Source: Haloactinomyces albus (GTDB lineage Bacteria; Actinomycetota; Actinomycetes; Mycobacteriales; Pseudonocardiaceae). Taken from it: DNA of 64,000 nucleotides. Shown piece by piece: positions 8,032-15,865 of the stretch (position 1 is the first letter of the stretch; each line of letters begins with the position of its first letter). The notes below the pieces were generated by a model, which saw only the letters and a program-made list of their open reading frames with translations, had not been told where the DNA came from and did no database searches. The DNA is taken from contig NZ_JAVDXW010000001.1 in the NCBI RefSeq assembly GCF_031458135.1, positions 4,836,001 through 4,900,000 of the forward strand, given 5' to 3'. The position numbers and the translations under genes are program-made.

Positions 8032-8218
8032 CAGTGGTCAGTATTCCAGAGTGTTCCGGAAAGCCACGCCGAATCGAGGGCGATGACGTCCACGGCGACC
8101 GGTGCGCCGATGTCGTGCTGCGAGTGAGCATCCCAGGACTGTCCGTGGAACGCATCCGCAGCACGGTCCCCGAAGGCCGGCGGGAGAACCGCTCCCACCG
8201 GCCTTCGGAGAACCTCGG

Positions 8219-10159
8219 TCACGGCACGCCGGATGCCGGCAGCGCTTCCGATCGCCCGCTCGTGTCGCTGCCGAGTTTGTCGATGCGGATGGCCGTGGCC
8301 TTGTACTCCGCGGTTCCGGCGATCGGATCGGTCGCCTCGATCGTCAGCGAGTTCGTGTCCACCTCATCGGGGAAGTGCATCGTCATGAACGCCAGGCCGG
8401 CTCGCAGTGTGGGGTCGATGCGCACCGGCGCGACGACCGATCCCCGCCGCGAGGTGATCGTGACTCTTTCACCCGGCCTGAGACCGAGGCGTGCGACATC
8501 CTCCGAGCTCAGGTCGATCCCCTCACCGTCGCGCATCGGGGAGGAGAACCCACCCGACTGCACTCCCGTGTTGTAGGAGTCGAGTCGCCGTCCCGTGGTC
8601 AGCCGCAACGGGTAGTCCTCGTCGAGGCCATCCACCGGTGGCCGGTAGTCGACCGCTGCGAAGGGCGCCGGAGAGCCCCTCTTGTCCGGATCGCTTTCCC
8701 ACAGCCTGCCGTGCAGATACGGCGGTTCGAGGGTGTCCTCGGAATAGCAGGGCCACTGGATGCCGCCCAGCTCCGCCAATCTCGAATAGCTCATCCCGGC
8801 ATGCATGGGAGACAACGACCGCAGTTCGTCCCAGATCTGCTCCGCGCCGGGGTCGCCCCAGTCATGGCCGAGCCGTCGCGCGATGTCACCGATGATGTCG
8901 ATGTCGTTGCGCGCGTTGCCCGGCGGAGTCAGAGCCTGGCGAACCCGCTGGACGCGTCGTTCACTGTTGGTGACCGTCCCGTCGGTTTCGCACCACGACG
9001 CGCTGGCGGGCAGCACGACGTCGGCGAGTTCGGCGGTCTTGGTCAGGAACATGTCCTGCACCACCAGGTGGTCCAGCCCGGAAAACCGCGCCACGGTCCG
9101 GGCGGCGTCGGCTTCGGACTGCACCGGGTTCTCCCCGATGACGTAGGCGTTGGTCATCTCGCCCGAGTCCATCGCCTCCAGCATCTGCGTCAGATGCTTG
9201 CCGTAACTCGGTTGGATGGGCCGTCCCCACGTGCGGGCGAACTTCTCCCGTATCTCCGGATCGAGGATGTCCTGGAAGCCGGGGAGCCGGTTGGGGATGG
9301 CCCCCATGTCGCCGCCGCCCTGAACGTTGTTCTGCCCGCGCAGCGGGTTGAGACCGGATCCGTACCGCCCCACGTGCCCGGTCAGCAAGGGCAGGTTGAT
9401 CAGTGCGCGGACGTTGTCGGTGGCGTTGTGGTGCTCGGTGATTCCGAGCGTCCAGCACAGCTGTGCACGATCGGCCTGGGCGTAGGCGTGGGCGAGTTCG
9501 CGGATCGCCGAGGCAGGCACTCCGGTCTCGCGTTCGGCCCGTTCGAGGGTCCAGGGCTCGACCGCGGCGGCGAGCTCGGCGAAGCCCGTCGTCGCACGCT
9601 CGACGAAGGCGGTGTTGTGCAGGTTGTGCTGAATGATCTCGCGGGCGACCGCATTGGCCAGCGGAATGTCGGTGCCCACGTGCAGGCCGAGCCAGTTGTC
9701 GGCCCACTGGGCGGAGCGGGTCCGCCGTGGATCAACGACGTAGAGCTTTGCTCCCTTGTGGACTGCTTTCAGGACATGGTGGAAGAAGATGGGGTGTGTC
9801 TCCCGGGCATTGGATCCCCACAGGATCACCACATCGGTGTCCTCGATCTCCCGGTAGGACGAGGTGCCACCCCCGGCACCGAACACGGCCGCCAGACCGG
9901 CGACGCTGGGAGCGTGTCAAGTGCGGTTGCAGGAGTCGACATTGTTGGCGCCGATGACCGAGCGGACGAACTTCTGTCCGATGAAGTTCATTTCGTTGGT
10001 CGCGCGGGAGCAGGAGAGCATGCCGAACGCGTCCGGGCCGTGCTTGTCGAGATTGCGCTGGAAACCTTCGGCAGCTCGGTCCAGGGCATGTTCCCAGGTC
10101 GTCTCCCGGAGTTCTCCGTTTTCCCGAACCAGCGGATCAGTGAGTCGGGTGTAGCGCAT
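8219..10159 (-). CDS. fdhA: Formate dehydrogenase catalytic subunit, selenoprotein (split form, C-terminal part)
   Basis: The frame encodes 646 residues including selenocysteine at codon 81 (UGA, 9917-9919). The context NNVDSCNRT-U-HAPSVAGL matches the active-site segment of selenocysteine formate dehydrogenases. The protein then follows the bis-MGD oxidoreductase fold (LWGSNARETHP, DPRRT, NNVQGGGDMGA, DEVDTNSLT) and ends with a molybdopterin-dinucleotide domain. It catalyses formate to CO2, passing electrons to a [4Fe-4S] cluster. That N-terminal cluster domain is absent: the chain starts MRYTRLTDPLV, just where the canonical protein continues after the cluster domain. The start has GGAGG 5 nt upstream, so the truncation is genuine. 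The missing domain is at the end of the gene at 25872-26840. Operator site 3 lies 94 nt upstream. Confidence 0.9.
9888..9904 (-). promoter_or_regulatory. Bacterial-type SECIS hairpin downstream of the UGA codon
   Basis: On the minus strand, 18 nt after the UGA, a six-pair stem (GUCGCC/GGCGGC, one G-U pair) closes a GGUCU loop (9894-9898). The loop sequence and the 18-nt distance equal those I recall for E. coli fdhF. This supports selenocysteine insertion by SelB rather than termination. Confidence 0.8.
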
Positions 10160-10253
10160 TGCTGCCTCCAGCGCAATTGAGCCGATGTCGCTGTTGTGGA
10201 AGGGTCGATGACGTTCGGAGTCGCAGCCCCGGCATCATGTCCCATGATGGACA

Positions 10254-10269
10254 TCATCGTATACAGTAT
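10254..10269 (-). promoter_or_regulatory. Operator site 3 of the ATACTGTATAC regulon
   Basis: Read on the minus strand it is ATACTGTATACGATGA: the left half is perfect and the right half weak. It lies 94 nt upstream of the formate dehydrogenase catalytic gene. Confidence 0.65.
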
Positions 10270-10373
10270 GGAATGCGTGGTCAAGATTTCCGTGCCAGCC
10301 AGGAGTTCGTCCGCGGCCGGAAGACCGTGGTGGGCTCCAGGTTACTGCCGTGCCGCCGTCGGCGAGCCGGAAC

Positions 10374-11702
10374 TCAGGGCAGTGTGCGGGGCAATCCGGG
10401 CCGGCGCAGGACGCGGGTGAGCACCGCCGAGCACAGGGCGAGGAATCCTGCGGCAGCGAACACCGGCGTAAAGCCCCAGGGGCCCAGTGCCAGCACCGCC
10501 ATCCCCACGCCGGCCACACCGCTGAATGCTTTCGCGCTGTAGACGACGCCGTGGACTTCCATCGTGCTGTGCTCGCCGAAGTACTCCCGAGCCAGGCTCG
10601 CGAACAGGGGATAGAAGGCACCTCCACCGAGGCCTGCGAGGCCGACCCCCAGCGCCAGTACCCACCCCGTGGAGCCCGCGGCGGTGACGAGCAGACAGCA
10701 CTGGCCGGCACCCTGGATGCCCATCACCCAGGTCAGAACCCGGCGGCGCCCGAGTCGGTCGGAGACACGGATCGCCACCGCCCTGCCCGCACCGTTGATA
10801 CCGACGAAAGCGGCGGCGGCCAGCGCCACGGGCCAAGGGCCGAAGCCGAGCCGGTCGGTGAGGATCACCAGCAGCGCGGCATTGCACAAGGACACCGTTC
10901 CGGCGCAGAACAGGCAGGCATACATCACCGGGAGTGCCGGAGTGCGCAGTGCCTCGGCGGTGGAGTACTGCCGTACTGCAGGCGGGTTGCCCACTCGACC
11001 CGGATTGAGCCGCCCGCTCGAGGCCCACCGGCGCGGGTCGATATGCGAGGGCCACCAGTTCCGTGGTGGGTCGGTGAACAAAGCTCCGCACGCCAGCACC
11101 ACGACGAACAGCAGCACGCCGAATCCGTCGAGGGCCGGTGACACGGTTTCCGCGTTCACCCCCAGGACGAGGGCCACGATGCAGGGTACCGAGCCGTACG
11201 CGAAGGCTCCCGTGACAAAGCCGACCCGGCCTGCTGTTCGTTCGGGGTACCACTTGGCCACGGTCGAAGTGCAAGTGGCGTAGACCAGTCCCGCCCCGGT
11301 GCCACCGAGCACGGAGTAGCCGAGCAACACCCCCGGCAGGCTTGGTGCGTGGGCCAGCGTGCGAACACCGATCAGGCACAGCACGGCGCCGAGCAACATC
11401 ACCGCCCGTGGACCGAGGCGGTGACGGTGGCGCAGGTGCGCCACCGGATATCCCGCACCGGCTTGAAAGACCGTCCACACGGCCAGCGGCCAGAGGAACG
11501 CGCCGATCGGCCAGCCCCGAGCGTCGGCCAACGTGGGCAGCGCGGCTCCATAGGCGTACTGCGCCGCACCCACCATGAACATGGGACTCCAGCACAGCAG
11601 GAGCATCCATGTCCTGGAGCGTCCCATGAGCTCTCGGGGCTGCTCGCCGATGCGGTAGTGGCGGCCGTGGTGATCGCGGATCTGCTGCACGGGGCTGGTC
11701 AT
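10374..11702 (-). CDS. MFS transporter, oxalate/formate antiporter (OFA) type
   Basis: The 442-residue protein has about 12 transmembrane segments and OFA-like features: GTGAGLVYATCTSTVAKWYP after helix 4, a DPPRNWWP loop near the middle, and DRLGRRRVL between helices 8 and 9. The family includes the Oxalobacter oxalate:formate exchanger OxlT, but many members carry other monocarboxylates. Next to a formyl-CoA transferase and formate dehydrogenase, a role in oxalate uptake or formate exchange is likely, though substrate is inferred. ATG 11702 has GGAGG 6 nt upstream. Two operator copies lie in front of it. Confidence 0.85.
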   Translation of the reverse strand: MTSPVQQIRDHHGRHYRIGEQPRELMGRSRTWMLLLCWSPMFMVGAAQYAYGAALPTLADARGWPIGAFLWPLAVWTVFQAGAGYPVAHLRHRHRLGPRAVMLLGAVLCLIGVRTLAHAPSLPGVLLGYSVLGGTGAGLVYATCTSTVAKWYPERTAGRVGFVTGAFAYGSVPCIVALVLGVNAETVSPALDGFGVLLFVVVLACGALFTDPPRNWWPSHIDPRRWASSGRLNPGRVGNPPAVRQYSTAEALRTPALPVMYACLFCAGTVSLCNAALLVILTDRLGFGPWPVALAAAAFVGINGAGRAVAIRVSDRLGRRRVLTWVMGIQGAGQCCLLVTAAGSTGWVLALGVGLAGLGGGAFYPLFASLAREYFGEHSTMEVHGVVYSAKAFSGVAGVGMAVLALGPWGFTPVFAAAGFLALCSAVLTRVLRRPGLPRTLP

Positions 11703-11744
11703 GGCAAACCTCCGACGAGGGGCCCGGTGGCCGATACGTGCTGC

Positions 11745-11760
11745 ATACCGGATTCAGTAT
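11745..11760 (-). promoter_or_regulatory. Operator site 4 of the ATACTGTATAC regulon
   Basis: The sequence ATACCGGATTCAGTAT (minus strand ATACTGAATCCGGTAT) keeps both ATAC and GTAT ends of the 16-bp element. It is 42 nt upstream of the OFA transporter start. Confidence 0.65.
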
Positions 11761-11882
11761 GCTGTGTCTCTCGTCACGAGGGAAGTCCTTCTGGGCAGGT
11801 CATGGCGGTTGCGATGGCACTCGGGCAGGGGTGCGGATGTAGCCCTGCTCACAAGGCAGTCGGCACTGTAGCAGACTACTGG

Positions 11883-11898
11883 ATACTGTATGGCGTAT
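11883..11898. promoter_or_regulatory. Operator site 5 of the ATACTGTATAC regulon
   Basis: ATACTGTATGGCGTAT keeps both ends, and the symmetry extends to GGATAC (11881-11886) and GTATCC (11895-11900). It lies 180 nt upstream of the OFA transporter and may serve as an auxiliary site there, or act on the plus-strand side. Confidence 0.6.
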
Positions 11899-12099
11899 CC
11901 GGGTGATGTGGCCCGGAAACCGGATCACCCGGCGACACGGGCGCAACGGTGCCAGGCCCGTGCGAGGAGACCCTTCAGGACCGCGGTGATCGGTCGGACG
12001 GCCTGCGACCGAGGGCCACCAGCGCCCTCGGTGCCCAGGCGATGACTGGGTCACGCCCTGGATGGGTAGGACCACATCGACGAAGGAAGGTGAGCACCC

Positions 12100-12297
12100 A
12101 TGCGAGGACTGACAAACATCGTGCGCCATTTCGCGCGGATGCCGCGTGGTTACGCGGCCGACGGACGCATGTTGGGACTGGCGCTGTCGACGGCGATCGA
12201 CTCGAGTCGTGAGTTGGACTCGCCGGGCGACCGTGCAGCAGTCGCTCGGGCGAACCCGTCCCAGCACAAGAAGGGCTCGGCAGGCGCCCGCGGTTGA
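12100..12297 (+). CDS. Hypothetical small protein
   Basis: This 65-residue frame begins MRGLTNIVRHFARMPRGYAADG and is basic at its N-terminus. A GGAAGG sequence lies about 10 nt before the ATG. I do not recognise the family. It is isolated between the OFA transporter promoter region and the convergent terC gene, so it may be real or a chance frame in GC-rich DNA. Confidence 0.35.
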   Translation: MRGLTNIVRHFARMPRGYAADGRMLGLALSTAIDSSRELDSPGDRAAVARANPSQHKKGSAGARG

Positions 12298-12392
12298 CAC
12301 GGGCAGCCGGAGGGGTGCCGGTGGAAACGGCAGGGCTGTTGCCTGTTTCGCCGGCACCTCCCCGACCGACCGCTGCCGGATGACGTGCCCAC

Positions 12393-13454
12393 TCATCGCA
12401 CTTCGGCCTCGCCACCGGCGGTCTCACCGGCAGGGGTTTCAGCGGCAGGGGTTTCAGCGGCAGGGGTTTCAGCGACGGGAGCATCCTCAGCAGCGGACGA
12501 CTCCCGCTCGGCCGCAGCCTGCTTGTGGGACTTGGCCAGACTCAAAACGGCGGTGACCGCCAGGGTTCCGATGATCACGAGCAGCGACACGAGGATCGGA
12601 ATCTCCGGAACCCAGTGCAGCCCCTGGTGATGCAGGGCTTCGAGGATCAGCTTGACCCCGATGAAAGCCAGGATGATCGCCAGCCCCTTGCTCAGGTAGA
12701 TCAGCCGATCGAGCAGACCACCGATGAGGAAGAACAGCTGCCGCAGCCCCATCAACGCGAAGGCATTGGCCGTGAAGACCAGGTAGGGCTCCTTGGTGAG
12801 ACCGAAGATGGCGGGAATGGAATCCACGGCGAACAGCAGATCCGTCGTGCCGATGGCGACCATCACGATCAGCATCGGTGTCACCATCCGCCGCCCGTTG
12901 ACGCGGGTGGTCATCGCCGCACCGTGATACTCCGAGGTGGTCGGCAGCACCCGACGCACGGTGCGCAGTGCGGCGTTTTCCGAGAATTCCTCGTCCTCGC
13001 CCTTGTCCTTGATCAGTTTCCAGGCCGTGTAGAGCAGGAAGGCCCCGAAAATGTAGAAGATCCAGTTGAACCGCGCCACCATCCCGGCACCGAGGGCGAT
13101 GAACACGCCTCGCATCACCAGCGCCAGCACGATGCCGATCAGCAGGACCTTCTGCCGGTACTGGCGGGGCACCGAGAACCTGGTCATGATCAGCACGAAG
13201 ATGAACAGGTTGTCGATGCTGAGGGAGTACTCGGTGATCCAGCCCGCGAAGAACTCCCCGCCGTACCGGCTCCCACCGAGTGCCATGACCCCGAATCCGA
13301 ACAGCACCGCGAGACTGACATAGAAGGTGACCCACGCGGTCGACTCCCGCAGCGACGGATCGCGGGGATTGCGTGAGACGAGCCAGAAATCGAACGCGAG
13401 CAGTGCCAGCAAAGCGGCGATCGTCGCGATCCACATCCAACCGGGAATCGTCAT
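12393..13454 (-). CDS. TerC family integral membrane protein
   Basis: The 353-residue protein has about nine transmembrane segments and the TerC hallmarks: WITEYSLSIDNLFIF in the first half and GTTDLLFAVDSIPAIFGLT in the second, each with acidic residues in a membrane helix that bind metal in the family. TerC proteins are linked to tellurium resistance and to manganese or calcium export. The C-terminal tail is an alanine/threonine/glutamate repeat (AETPAAETPA). The start overlaps the stop of the upstream gene in ATGA, so it is the last gene of a three-gene operon with a membrane protein and an Nramp-like transporter. The substrate here is probably a divalent metal. Confidence 0.9.
   Translation of the reverse strand: MTIPGWMWIATIAALLALLAFDFWLVSRNPRDPSLRESTAWVTFYVSLAVLFGFGVMALGGSRYGGEFFAGWITEYSLSIDNLFIFVLIMTRFSVPRQYRQKVLLIGIVLALVMRGVFIALGAGMVARFNWIFYIFGAFLLYTAWKLIKDKGEDEEFSENAALRTVRRVLPTTSEYHGAAMTTRVNGRRMVTPMLIVMVAIGTTDLLFAVDSIPAIFGLTKEPYLVFTANAFALMGLRQLFFLIGGLLDRLIYLSKGLAIILAFIGVKLILEALHHQGLHWVPEIPILVSLLVIIGTLAVTAVLSLAKSHKQAAAERESSAAEDAPVAETPAAETPAAETPAGETAGGEAEVR
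12431..12475 (-). repeat. Three 15-bp tandem repeats inside terC
   Basis: CAGGGGTTTCAGCGG is repeated three times in register (the last copy has one mismatch), encoding the AETPA repeats of the TerC cytoplasmic tail. In-frame length variation between strains is expected. Confidence 0.85.
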
Positions 13455-14062
13455 CCGTGCCCTCCCTGCCGTTCGGTGGCACGTTCCCGCCGGGATCGCG
13501 CCCTGGGCTGCTGGTCCTTGCCCCGACGGCGGTGGGCCTGCTTGCGGGCCCGTTGTTCCCGTATCTGTTCGGCGAGCTGGAGGTAGTGCGCCAGCATGTC
13601 CTGGGCCTGCGGATTGTGCTCACAAACGCGCAGCAGCCATCGGGGCATGATCCGCTCGTGCAGCCAGAGGAAGCCGATCGCGAAGCCGGCGCTGACCAGT
13701 GCCTGAAAGGCGAGGAAAGCCAGCGGGTCCTTCGGGAGCCCGAGCTGACCGGCCAGGATCGAATGCGTGGCCAGCTCGTGCAGCAGCCGGGCGAGTGGGA
13801 ACCCGAGGAACCAGTACAGTGCGGCGGGAGCGAACACCCCCGGCCGGAAGAACGTTCCGGTCGCCAGCAGCAGGCTGTAGCCGGCGCCCAGCACGGCCAG
13901 GGGAAGGGCCAAGGTCACCGTGGTGACCGCTGCCCAGCTCGGCGGCTGACCGCCGAGCACCGCCAGTATTGCCGCGAAACAGCCCGCGAGTGCCCCGACC
14001 AGCGCGCCGGGCAGGGCCAACTCGCCCATACGTCGTGGAAGCGTTGCCTCTGTCATGGTCAT
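13451..14062 (-). CDS. Membrane protein of unknown function in the Nramp-like/TerC operon
   Basis: This 203-residue protein has four or five hydrophobic segments (ALVGALAGCFAAILAVLGG, VTLALPLAVLGAGYSLLLAT, APAALYWFLGFPLARLL, ALVSAGFAIGFLWLH) and a basic cytoplasmic C-terminus. I do not recognise the family. Its ATG (14060-14062) overlaps the upstream stop by one base, and its stop overlaps the terC start, so translation is probably coupled. Its position between two likely metal transporters suggests an accessory role in metal handling, but nothing in the sequence proves this. Confidence 0.75.
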   Translation of the reverse strand: MTMTEATLPRRMGELALPGALVGALAGCFAAILAVLGGQPPSWAAVTTVTLALPLAVLGAGYSLLLATGTFFRPGVFAPAALYWFLGFPLARLLHELATHSILAGQLGLPKDPLAFLAFQALVSAGFAIGFLWLHERIMPRWLLRVCEHNPQAQDMLAHYLQLAEQIREQRARKQAHRRRGKDQQPRARSRRERATERQGGHG

Positions 14063-15573
14063 CAGTCCGGGATGACGCCGTAGGTGAACAGGCTGAAGAA
14101 CAACATGCCCAGGTAGAACGTGGCACCGAAGGCGATGATCAGGTTACTCGCCAGGTTCGGCCGAATCGGCTTGGGCAGCATGATGTTGTTCACGAGCAGC
14201 AGCACCACACAGTAGGCACCCATCGCGAAGGCCGAGAGGAACGCCAGGGTGTCGAGAATGGCGCTGGGTCCGTTCGCCGGCCCGAACAGCAGGACGAGGA
14301 TCCCGAAGATGATCACACCCCACAGGAACGCCGCATAGATGTGCGCCATCCGGAACTTGTTGACGCCCTTGATGAAGTTGTAGGCCATGTCGGCCTGGCC
14401 GCGGGAGAACGAGTCGTACAGGCCGAGGGTGGCGTTGAGGCCGATCAGGGCGATGAATCCGAGGAAGATACCGCCCATCAGCGGACCTCCCACAGCGCTG
14501 AACGAGTCCGCCATCGCGTTCATCGCCGCTTGGCGCTCACCGTTTTCGATCAGAATCCGCACGTTGGGGTTCTGCCGGGCGGCGGACTGTGCCAGCACGG
14601 TGAAGGTGATCGTGACGAGCATCGTGATGCCCCAGAAGAGCAGCAGCGCGTCGAAGGTCACCCAGCGGCGCCAGCCCTTCCACTTGCGCATTTCCTCCGG
14701 ATCGTCGGTGTCGAACATGAAGCCGCGTGCGGGCATCACTTCCTCGTCACCCGAGTGGGCCAGGCCACGGAGCTTGGGAATGTGCGCACCCATCCCGGCG
14801 CCCTTCTCCCGCAGGTGCAGCGTGTACCACATCTGCTGCATGCCGGAGGGGCCCGCGAACGCGATCGAGCCGACGATGATGGGGAACCAGGCCGAGGACG
14901 TCGCCGCATCCGGGAAGTAGCCGAACTGGACCATTCCCGCGAGCGTGCTGGTCACGTCGCTGAATTTCCCCACCATCGCGGCGATGATGCTCGATCCGAC
15001 CACCAGGAGCCCGATGAGGAACGACAGCACGCTCTCCAGCAGGTTGTAGATCACTTTGGCCAGCGTGAATATCAGGCCGACGAGGAGAAGCCCGGCGATC
15101 GCGGTGACCATCCACGGTATTCCGGTGATCTCTTCGAGCGCTCCGGCTCCGGCCGAGAGATGGCCCGGCCAGATGTAGACGATCAGTGCCGTGCAGAAGA
15201 AGAACCACATCAGTGGTTTGGCCACTCGAGCAGCACCGGTGAAGATGCTCTCACCGGTGGCCATGGCATATCGGGCCATCTCCAGCATGACGAATGCCTG
15301 CAGCGTGACACCGATGAGGAAAAGCCAACGGATCTCCGGCCCGAAGACGAGGACCAGCCGTGGCCACATGTACGTTTCGCCCATTCCCACGCCGAGGGCG
15401 ACGAGGAATACGGTGGGTCCGAGGAGATGGATCGAGGGTGGGGACTCGGGCAGCTTGCGGATCGGCATGGGATCCAGCCGACCGGCCGACCACACCCGTT
15501 CTTCCTCGGTGCCTTCGGTCGCGGTTGACTCCGGGTCGGGTTCTCTGGCTGCGGGTACGTTATCAGCGTCCAC
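14062..15573 (-). CDS. Divergent Nramp-related transporter
   Basis: The 503-residue protein has about 11 to 12 transmembrane helices and resembles a branch of Nramp-related permeases. Where classical Nramp proteins have DPGN in helix 1, it has LGVGMGETYMWPRL, so the canonical metal ligands are missing and substrate cannot be assumed to be Mn2+ or Fe2+. The GTG at 15573 is chosen because GGGAG lies 8 nt upstream; the longer frame adds about 35 atypical residues. A hydrophilic N-terminal extension of about 45 residues precedes helix 1. It heads the operon with the membrane protein and TerC. Confidence 0.8.
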   Translation of the reverse strand: MDADNVPAAREPDPESTATEGTEEERVWSAGRLDPMPIRKLPESPPSIHLLGPTVFLVALGVGMGETYMWPRLVLVFGPEIRWLFLIGVTLQAFVMLEMARYAMATGESIFTGAARVAKPLMWFFFCTALIVYIWPGHLSAGAGALEEITGIPWMVTAIAGLLLVGLIFTLAKVIYNLLESVLSFLIGLLVVGSSIIAAMVGKFSDVTSTLAGMVQFGYFPDAATSSAWFPIIVGSIAFAGPSGMQQMWYTLHLREKGAGMGAHIPKLRGLAHSGDEEVMPARGFMFDTDDPEEMRKWKGWRRWVTFDALLLFWGITMLVTITFTVLAQSAARQNPNVRILIENGERQAAMNAMADSFSAVGGPLMGGIFLGFIALIGLNATLGLYDSFSRGQADMAYNFIKGVNKFRMAHIYAAFLWGVIIFGILVLLFGPANGPSAILDTLAFLSAFAMGAYCVVLLLVNNIMLPKPIRPNLASNLIIAFGATFYLGMLFFSLFTYGVIPD

Positions 15574-15785
15574 TTCGGATCTCCCTTGAACCGTGTTCGG
15601 ACCTGGTGTTGCCTCCTGTTGCGCGATACCGCTTGCACGGACCGAGAGGCTCGGGATGAAGCGCTCTCGGTGGCACACGCCGAAGCGATGCCGGCGGCGG
15701 TGTGAGCGCGCTGATGCTCAACGACGCATCAACCTGGGTGAACGGTCCATCTCCCTGTCCGGCGGTGGAGCCGTGGCTGCCCCGC

Positions 15786-15811
15786 GGGCGTGCACGCCGG
15801 GCGTGCACGCC
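15786..15811. repeat. Tandem 13-bp repeat of a palindromic unit
   Basis: GGGCGTGCACGCC occurs twice without spacing (15786-15798 and 15799-15811). The second copy sits in a perfect 18-bp palindrome (15797-15814). It lies between the 3' end of the acyl-CoA synthetase gene and the Nramp-like gene, so it may terminate the first or be a tandem operator for the second. Confidence 0.5.
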
Positions 15812-15865
15812 CGGGGACGACGGTTTCGACAGGGGGTGATGGCCGGATGGTGCGGTGGTCGAGCC

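Larger units (their letters stand above)
11703..12099. other. Intergenic region upstream of the OFA transporter
   Basis: This roughly 400-bp gap contains two regulon operators (11745-11760 and 11883-11898) and a 9-bp GC-rich hairpin (arms 12008-12016 and 12024-12032). No convincing gene is seen within it. Confidence 0.5.

Noticed and set aside
9917-9919. The formate dehydrogenase gene as a pseudogene interrupted by a stop codon
   Set aside because: The UGA is at the exact selenocysteine position, is followed by a correctly spaced SECIS-like hairpin, and homology continues in the same frame.
8102-10180. Long plus-strand frame (692 codons) opposite the formate dehydrogenase gene
   Set aside because: It is the antisense shadow of a GC-rich coding region, has no ribosome binding site or recognisable domain, and the opposite strand encodes a clear enzyme.
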